Notes under the pieces: generated by a model
What the model was told of the DNA's origin: nothing
What the model saw: the letters and a program-made list of their open reading frames with translations, nothing else
The model's database searches: none
NCBI GenBank assembly: GCA_002408385.1
Contig: DHSB01000041.1
Span: 1 to 41,781 of the forward strand
Source: Myxococcales bacterium UBA5297
Lineage (GTDB): Bacteria > Myxococcota > Myxococcia > Myxococcales > UBA5297
Direction of reading: 5' to 3'
Length of the DNA: 41,781 nucleotides
Shown here: positions 37,005 through 41,781 of the stretch, one piece after another
How the letters are laid out: every line of letters starts with the position of its first letter
Position numbering within the stretch: position 1 is the first letter of the stretch
Program-made: the position numbers and the translations under genes

Positions 37005-37793
37005 ATGCGCCGCATCGCCTTCATCAACGAGAAGGGTGGCACCTGCAAGACCACCCTGGCCGTGAACCTGGGCGCCTGGCTTGCGCGCGAGAAGGGCAAG
37101 AAGGTCCTCGTCGTCGACCTCGACACCCAGGGCCACTGCGGCAAGAGCCTGGGCGTCGACGTGCGGCAAGCCTCGCGCACGGTGCTCGACCTGCTCGTCT
37201 CGCCCGAGGTGTCGGTTCCAGACGTGGCGCTTTCCACTGCCCTCCCCAACCTCTGGCTCGTCCCTTCCAACAAGTCGGCGGCCGACTTCCCGCTTCTCGT
37301 CGCCAGCCATCCGGACCGCGAGCGCAAGCTCGAGCAGAAGCTCTCGGCGCTCGAGGGCTATGACTTCGTGCTGCTCGACTCGCCGCCGTCGACGGGGCTG
37401 GTGACCACCAACATCTTCCTGGCGGCCGACGAGATCGTCGTCCCGGTCGCCCTGACCTACCTTGCGCTCGACGGCTGCGCCGAGGTGCTCGGTACCGTTC
37501 AGCGCATGCAGGAGCAGTACGGCAAGGCCGACCTCGCGGTGACGATGGTGGTCCCCACGCTCTACCGGCGCACCGCGCTCGCCGAAGAGATCCTCGCCAA
37601 GCTGCGCTCGTACTTCCCGGAGACGCTCTGCAAGACCGCGCTCGGCTTCAACGTGAAGATCGACGAGGCCCAGAGCCACGGGCGGACGATCTGGGAGTAC
37701 GCGCCCAAGAGCAAGGGCGCCGAGATGCTCGAGGCGATCGCGCGCGAGCTGCTCGTGCGCGGCGAGAAGCGGCGAAAGGTTTCGGCAGCCTGA
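37005..37793 (+). CDS. ParA/Soj-family ATPase
   Basis: This 262-residue protein starts at ATG 37005 just after a GAGGTGG site. It has the deviant Walker A of the family as EKGGTCKTTLAVNLGAWLA (Lys10, Lys15), with Cys14 in the place of the usual Gly; Walker A' is LVVDLDTQGHCG, and FVLLDSPPSTGL follows. It lacks an N-terminal helix-turn-helix, so it is a small chromosomal-type ParA. No parB or parS is visible, and the partner is probably the coiled-coil protein encoded just upstream, which suggests positioning of a cellular cargo rather than the chromosome. The Gly-to-Cys change is a noteworthy variation, but the catalytic lysines are kept. Confidence 0.88.
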   Translation: MRRIAFINEKGGTCKTTLAVNLGAWLAREKGKKVLVVDLDTQGHCGKSLGVDVRQASRTVLDLLVSPEVSVPDVALSTALPNLWLVPSNKSAADFPLLVASHPDRERKLEQKLSALEGYDFVLLDSPPSTGLVTTNIFLAADEIVVPVALTYLALDGCAEVLGTVQRMQEQYGKADLAVTMVVPTLYRRTALAEEILAKLRSYFPETLCKTALGFNVKIDEAQSHGRTIWEYAPKSKGAEMLEAIARELLVRGEKRRKVSAA

Positions 37794-38400
37794 ACAGCGG
37801 TCGACCAAGCCGCGCACGAGCGGCGATCGGCGCGCGCCCGGCGGCACGCTCTGAGCTGGCTACAACCGAGTAGGCGAGGCCGGAGTCGAGGGCGCCCCCT
37901 CGACTGCTCCTCTCCGCTCGCTCCCCTGTTTCCCGGCCCAGGCGCGGGGGAGAGGGCGCCTTCCACGGGCTCGCGCGCGGCGCCTCTTGCGCCAAGCGGC
38001 GGTTCGGGCGGTTCGTTCATGGGACAGAGCTTGGCAAAGGCCCGGTGCGAGGCGCGGGGTGAGCGGGGCGGAGGCCGAGGTCGAGGAGCCTGCGCGGCAC
38101 CTCGTGAAGCGCGGCGGTTGCCCCGGACGCTCCTGAAAGCTTGACTCGCCGTCTTTCGAAGGTGGCGGGCGCGTGTTGGTGCGCGCGGTTGCGGCGAACG
38201 CCGGTGAAGGCGCCGAGCGCCTCTATTGCCCGCTGGCCTCGGCCGTTGCCGGCCGCGTCAAGGCGCGAGAGCGAGCCGCATCCGCGCGCTTGGCCAGGTG
38301 GCCCTTGTTCTGCCTGCTCCGGATGCGGCCACGCGACGCCAGTGTCCCTGACCTTACATTCCAAGGTGTCGCGAACGTGGGTTTCGGGAAGGGTGGAGGG
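37794..38400. other. 607 bp gap after the ParA-type gene
   Basis: No supported gene. The frame 38173-38400 is open in phase with the phosphoribosyltransferase, but its residues look like translated non-coding DNA. Around 37,870-37,910 there are weak similarities to the GCCGGAGTCGAGG part of repeat A. A GGGTGGAGGG ribosome-site-like run precedes the start at 38401. Confidence 0.45.
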
Positions 38401-39066
38401 ATGTACGTTCGATTCAGGGATCGCTCGGAGGCAGGCCGCGCGCTCGCGGGCCGTCTTCAGGAGTACGCCGGTCGGCCGGACGTGATCGTGCTCGGGCTTC
38501 CACGAGGCGGCGTGCCGGTGGCCTACGAGGTTGCTCGGGCTCTCGGCGTGCCGCTCGACATCTTCGGGGTGCGCAAGCTCGGGGTTCCGGGGCAGGAGGA
38601 GCTCGCCATGGGAGCGGTCGCCTCCGGCGGGGTGCGCGTCATCAACGACGAGGTCGTCGGGGGGCTCGCCATCGACCGGCTCGAGCTGAACGCGGTCACC
38701 TCGCGCGAGCTCGCCGAGCTCAAGCGGCGCGAGCAGAAGTACCGCGCCGGCAGAGCGTTGCCCGAGCTCGCCGGGCGCACGGTGATCGTCGTCGACGACG
38801 GGCTGGCGACCGGGTCGACGATGCGCGCCGCGGTCCAGGCGCTGCGCCAGCATGGGCCGGCCCGGATAGTGGTCGCCGTGCCGGTGGGGGCCAACCAGAC
38901 GTGTCAGCGGCTGCAGGCCGAGGCGGACGAGGTCGTCTGTCCGCTGAGCCCGGAGGTCTTCTTCGCGGTAGGCGCCTGGTACGAGGACTTCTCGCAGACG
39001 AGCGACGCGGAGGTGAGCGCCCTGCTCGAGCGGGCGCGCCACGAGCAGGAGGCACCGGTGCCGTAG
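38401..39066 (+). CDS. Phosphoribosyltransferase (COG1926-type)
   Basis: This 221-residue protein starts at ATG 38401. The PRPP-binding motif VIVVDDGLATGSTM is at residues 128-141, and the early DVIVLGLPRGGVPVAYEVAR and LDIFGVRKLGVPGQEELAMG are signatures of the COG1926 branch, whose substrate is not known. This branch often occurs fused or adjacent to dienelactone-hydrolase-type enzymes and to erythromycin-esterase-like proteins; exactly these two families follow here. The next gene begins 10 bp after the stop, so the three form an operon. A role in handling of a nucleobase-like or stress-related compound is only an inference. Confidence 0.85.
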   Translation: MYVRFRDRSEAGRALAGRLQEYAGRPDVIVLGLPRGGVPVAYEVARALGVPLDIFGVRKLGVPGQEELAMGAVASGGVRVINDEVVGGLAIDRLELNAVTSRELAELKRREQKYRAGRALPELAGRTVIVVDDGLATGSTMRAAVQALRQHGPARIVVAVPVGANQTCQRLQAEADEVVCPLSPEVFFAVGAWYEDFSQTSDAEVSALLERARHEQEAPVP

Positions 39067-39076
39067 AGGGGGCCGA

Positions 39077-39559
39077 ATGGCTGGGACTGAAGATCGGGCG
39101 CGCCGGGGGCGCACAGAGGCGCTGCCGCCGTCGGGCGGGCCTCTCGACCACGATCGGCTGCTCGACCCTGTCGACCGCGCGCGCTTCGTGCTGCTTGGCG
39201 AGGCATTGCATGGCAGCCACGAGCTTTATCGGGAGCGCGCGCGGAGCAACCGGCGCCTGCTCGAGGAGAGGTGCTCTTACGCCGTCATCGTCGAGGCCGC
39301 CCGGCCGGATGCCGTGCGGGTCAACCGCTTTGTCCACGGCACGAGCGAGGAGGTCGACGCGGTCGACGTGCTCGGCGGCTTTGAGCGCTTCCCGGCCTGG
39401 AGGTGCCGCAAAGCCGACGACGAGGCCGTCGAGCCGCCCGGAGACGTACCCCTGGTTGGTCTAGAGGAGGTGTGCAGTGGATACGGGAACGACTATGGAA
39501 AGGCGGGTGCGGGTGATTGCGGGCGAGCTCGAGCTGGAGGGCAGCCTCTCGATTCCTGA
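39077..39559 (+). pseudogene. Truncated erythromycin-esterase-like gene
   Basis: The first ~115 residues match the N-terminal part of the erythromycin esterase family: FVLLGEALHGSHELYRERAR (with the conserved Glu and His), then VIVEAARPDAVRVNRFVHG and VLGGFERFPAWRCRKAD. Full proteins have ~400 residues; here the match ends abruptly at about nt 39,420 and the frame drifts into the start region of the next gene (TGA at 39557-39559). About 300 residues, including the rest of the active site, are missing, apparently through one deletion that brought the hydrolase close. An AGAGGGGG site precedes the ATG. The product, if made, should be inactive. Confidence 0.82.
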
Positions 39560-40190
39560 GGGCGCCTCCGGTCTGGTCCTGTTCGCCCACGGCAGCGGCA
39601 GCAGCCGCTTCAGCCCCCGCAACCAACGGGTCGCGCTGGACCTCAATGAACGCGGCCTGGGCACGCTGCTGTTCGACCTGCTGTCGGCGGAAGAGGAGGA
39701 GTTGGACCTCTTCACTCGGGAGCTTCGCTTCGACATCGACTTCCTCGCGCAGCGGGTCATCGACGCACTGGAGTGGGCCGCAGGCTACGCGGAGACAAGC
39801 AAGCTGAGGCTCGGTCTGTTCGGCTCCAGCACCGGTGCGGCTGCGGCGCTGGTGACCGCGGCGCGAAGGCCGCGGCTCGTCAGCGCGGTGGTCTCTCGAG
39901 GAGGTCGTGCGGATCTCGCCGGCGAGGCCCTGTCGGAGGTCAAGGCGCCGACGCTGCTCATCGTCGGAGGCAGCGACGAGGTGGTTCTCGACCTGAATCG
40001 CGACGCGCTCGAACAGCTCACCTCGGAGAAGAAGCTCTCGGTGGTGCCGGGAGCGACGCACCTCTTCGAGGAGCCCGGCGCTCTGCAGATGGTCTCGCGC
40101 CTGGCCGCAGAGTGGTTTGCGCGCTACCTCGGCGCTCCCATCGGTCGCCTGCCGTGGGAAGGCACCGATTCGGAGCCTCTCTGGCCGTAA
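39477..40190 (+). CDS. Alpha/beta hydrolase, dienelactone-hydrolase-like
   Basis: This 237-residue protein starts with GTG at 39477, six bases after a strong AGAGGAGG site, inside the tail of the broken esterase frame. The fold is readable: LVLFAHGSGSSRFSPRNQRV (oxyanion HGxG), nucleophile Ser in LGLFGSSTGAAAAL, acid Asp in LLIVGGSDEVVLDLN and His in PGATHLFEEPGAL. This group is often linked to COG1926 phosphoribosyltransferases, either as neighbours or fused. The substrate is unknown. No signal peptide is present, so it is cytoplasmic. It is the last gene of this small cluster. Confidence 0.87.
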   Translation: MDTGTTMERRVRVIAGELELEGSLSIPEGASGLVLFAHGSGSSRFSPRNQRVALDLNERGLGTLLFDLLSAEEEELDLFTRELRFDIDFLAQRVIDALEWAAGYAETSKLRLGLFGSSTGAAAALVTAARRPRLVSAVVSRGGRADLAGEALSEVKAPTLLIVGGSDEVVLDLNRDALEQLTSEKKLSVVPGATHLFEEPGALQMVSRLAAEWFARYLGAPIGRLPWEGTDSEPLWP

Positions 40191-40671
40191 GAGGCCCGCA
40201 GCGCAACGTCGGCGTAGGCCTCTCGAGCGAGTGGACGACCGCTCCTACTTCTCCCGGGGTGGGAGCGGTCGAAGCTCTGTCATCGACCTGCCCTCTCGCC
40301 AGCGCTCTGAAACCTTCGCAGCGAGGCCCTGAATTATCGAAACCGCCGCCGAGCGCCGCCCCGGGCGAAGCGGCATGTCTGGCTTTGGTTTCCCGGAAGC
40401 TCGTTCCAATCCTTTCGTCTCCCAACTCCTGTCTGAACGCGAACCCTGTCGGCACAGAGGGCTCGCGCCCTTGCCCTTGTTGTTTTCTGAAGGGCCCGAA
40501 CGAACCTCGGTCCCCCGCCCATCGCGCTGCGGCGGTGACGCGGAGTGCGTCGTCGGAGGGGGGCGCGCAGACTCCATGTCCGTGTTACGACTATGTAAGT
40601 CAGCGGTTCATGTCTTGGCGCAGTAGTGGTGACCAATGTCGAGCACGAGTGCTTCACGAGGGGGCGGCAGA
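40191..40671. other. 481 bp gap, no supported gene
   Basis: Several short frames are open on both strands, but none has protein-like composition or a good start. GAGGCC near the hydrolase stop and GGCCTC ~30 bp later could form a weak hairpin. The promoter of the DUF4388 gene should lie in the AT-richer part at about 40,590-40,640. Confidence 0.45.
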
Positions 40672-41781
40672 ATGCAGGTGTCTTGGACGGTTGGGGACCT
40701 GTCACAGACGCCGTTGGCGGCGCTGCTGATTGACGCGCTCGATCAGGAAATCACCGGCGTTCTCACGCTCCAGCAGGCACAGGGGCACGCGCGGCTCTAT
40801 CTGCGCAATGGACGGCCGGCCGGCTGCCAGGTCTTTCACGGCTTCCAGCCCCTCGGGAAGTGCCTCCTGGTCGAAGGGCTCATTGACATCGAGACGCTCA
40901 ACCGCAGCCTCGTCGAGATGGCGCGCATCGGTGCGCCCCACGGGCAGGTTTTGATGAAGATGGGAGCGATCTCGCCCGAGGATCTCGAGCGGGTCTTGCT
41001 CAAACAGCAGACCGACTACCTCTCCATCATCGTAGCCATTGCGGAGGGCAGCTATCAGTTCGAGGAGACTCCGGATCTGCCCGTGTGGACCCGCGGGGCT
41101 CCGATTTGCAGTGCCCATCGCGCGATCGTGATGGCCATGGAAGCGCCGCCGGCGAAGGCTCTGGTCGCCGAGACATTGGAGACGTTGCAGGCGAGATCGA
41201 TCGTCCTTTCTGCCGAGATGGCGGGGCTGTGGGGGCATTTCGGATGGAGCGATGAGGAGTCGGCCGCGCTCGCCAATCTGATGGCCCCAGTAGCCGCACA
41301 GGACTTCATTGCATCAAGCGAGATCGAGCCGGCGAGCGCCCGGGCGATTCTTGCCTCGCTCGTGTTGCTGGGGCTCGTCGAGACCTCCGACTTCATGCCC
41401 GTCGAGAGGGTAGAGGACACTGACCAGGGCGAAGAGGTGCCGCAACAGGCGCCCCCGGGCACCGAGTCGCTCGACGCAGTCGCTCCGATGCTGTTGACGC
41501 AACTGGCGTACTCCGAGCCCGGGCAGAGCGCCACTTCGCCCGAGAGCGCCCAGGCTTCAGCGACTGGCGTGCTCTCCTCCGATATCGGGCTCTTCGAGGT
41601 CACACTCGATGTCACCGGGTTAGCGCAGCCGGACCCGGTCGAGGCGGTTCCCTTAGAAGTTGGTCAGGTCGGAATAGTACCGGTCGAGGAAACGCGGCTC
41701 GAGCCAGTGCCGATCGAGGAAATGCCGGTCGAGGTGGCGCCCGTCGAAGCGTCGCCAATCGAAGCAACGCCAGTCGAGGCA
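40672..41781 (+). CDS. DUF4388 (PATAN-like) protein, cut by the right edge
   Basis: The frame opens at ATG 40672 (MQVSWTVGDLSQTPLAALLI) and stays open for 370 codons to the end of the window. Residues ~5-60 are a DUF4388-type domain: ITGVLTLQQAQGHARLYLRN and GRPAGCQVFHGFQPLGKCLL. A segment like the helical N-domain of type II/IV secretion ATPases follows (LIDIETLNRSLVEM, MKMGAISPEDLERVLLKQQT), then a helical region. From ~residue 330 begins a repetitive stretch of Pro-Val-Glu units (PVEETRLEPVPIEEMPVEV, APVEASPIEATPVEA), probably a flexible linker to another domain beyond the window. Proteins of this type are frequent in Myxococcota and linked to signalling or motility; no exact role is known. 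Confidence 0.75.
   Translation, partial: MQVSWTVGDLSQTPLAALLIDALDQEITGVLTLQQAQGHARLYLRNGRPAGCQVFHGFQPLGKCLLVEGLIDIETLNRSLVEMARIGAPHGQVLMKMGAISPEDLERVLLKQQTDYLSIIVAIAEGSYQFEETPDLPVWTRGAPICSAHRAIVMAMEAPPAKALVAETLETLQARSIVLSAEMAGLWGHFGWSDEESAALANLMAPVAAQDFIASSEIEPASARAILASLVLLGLVETSDFMPVERVEDTDQGEEVPQQAPPGTESLDAVAPMLLTQLAYSEPGQSATSPESAQASATGVLSSDIGLFEVTLDVTGLAQPDPVEAVPLEVGQVGIVPVEETRLEPVPIEEMPVEVAPVEASPIEATPVEA

Noticed and set aside
40375..40626. 83-codon plus-strand frame before the DUF4388 gene
   Set aside because: Composition and codon use are not those of neighbouring genes and no ribosome site is seen.

Overview
The window is GC-rich chromosomal DNA with the codon bias of a Myxococcota or other 'deltaproteobacterial' lineage. 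Pointers are gliding-bacteria style lipoproteins, an HRDxKPEN-type Ser/Thr kinase relic, a DUF4388 protein with Pro-Val-Glu repeats, a phasin-like/ParA pair and a Lon protease of the usual length. No rRNA, tRNA, CRISPR array or intact insertion sequence was seen, and the genus cannot be named from this sequence alone.

Left third (1-18,000): a phage-defence island built on a BREX locus. The core genes are pglX (methyltransferase), pglZ (phosphatase-like), brxD (AAA ATPase) and brxHI (Lhr-like helicase), all on the plus strand. Having brxD and brxHI together with pglX and pglZ fits BREX type 6; brxE, brxA, brxB and brxC would have to lie left of the window. Between pglZ and brxD sits a 7 kb block of accessory genes: an AlbA_2/GHKL-like ATP-binding protein, a frame-disrupted unknown gene translationally coupled to a 621-residue protein with a degenerate metallopeptidase motif (HQLGH), and an overlapping XRE-ImmA/PIN-like pair that looks like a toxin-antitoxin or sensor-effector module. 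Two diverged relics of BREX genes are also present: the first 22 codons of a second brxD (12166-12234) and 202 bp of a second pglX (18039-18240). They show that the island has been rearranged and has exchanged alleles. The middle of pglX, the expected target-recognition part, is visibly AT-richer than its ends.

Middle (18,700-28,950): a secreted D-Ala-D-Ala dipeptidase, a Ser/Thr kinase pseudogene, rsmE, a GIY-YIG family gene whose 3' end is made of a dispersed repeat, a YceF-type maf gene divergent from two tandem lipoprotein genes, and lon with its own promoter-like region and a strong terminator. The intergenic spaces carry several dispersed repeat families.

Right third (29,000-41,781): on the minus strand, a GAPDH-like gene 15 bp downstream of a giant dikinase-like gene lacking the PEP/pyruvate barrel, a decayed two-component system (truncated kinase tail, response regulator with an amber codon), and rnk. 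On the plus strand, a phasin-like coiled-coil gene plus a ParA-type ATPase, a phosphoribosyltransferase / erythromycin-esterase fragment / alpha-beta hydrolase cluster, and a DUF4388 gene that runs off the right edge.
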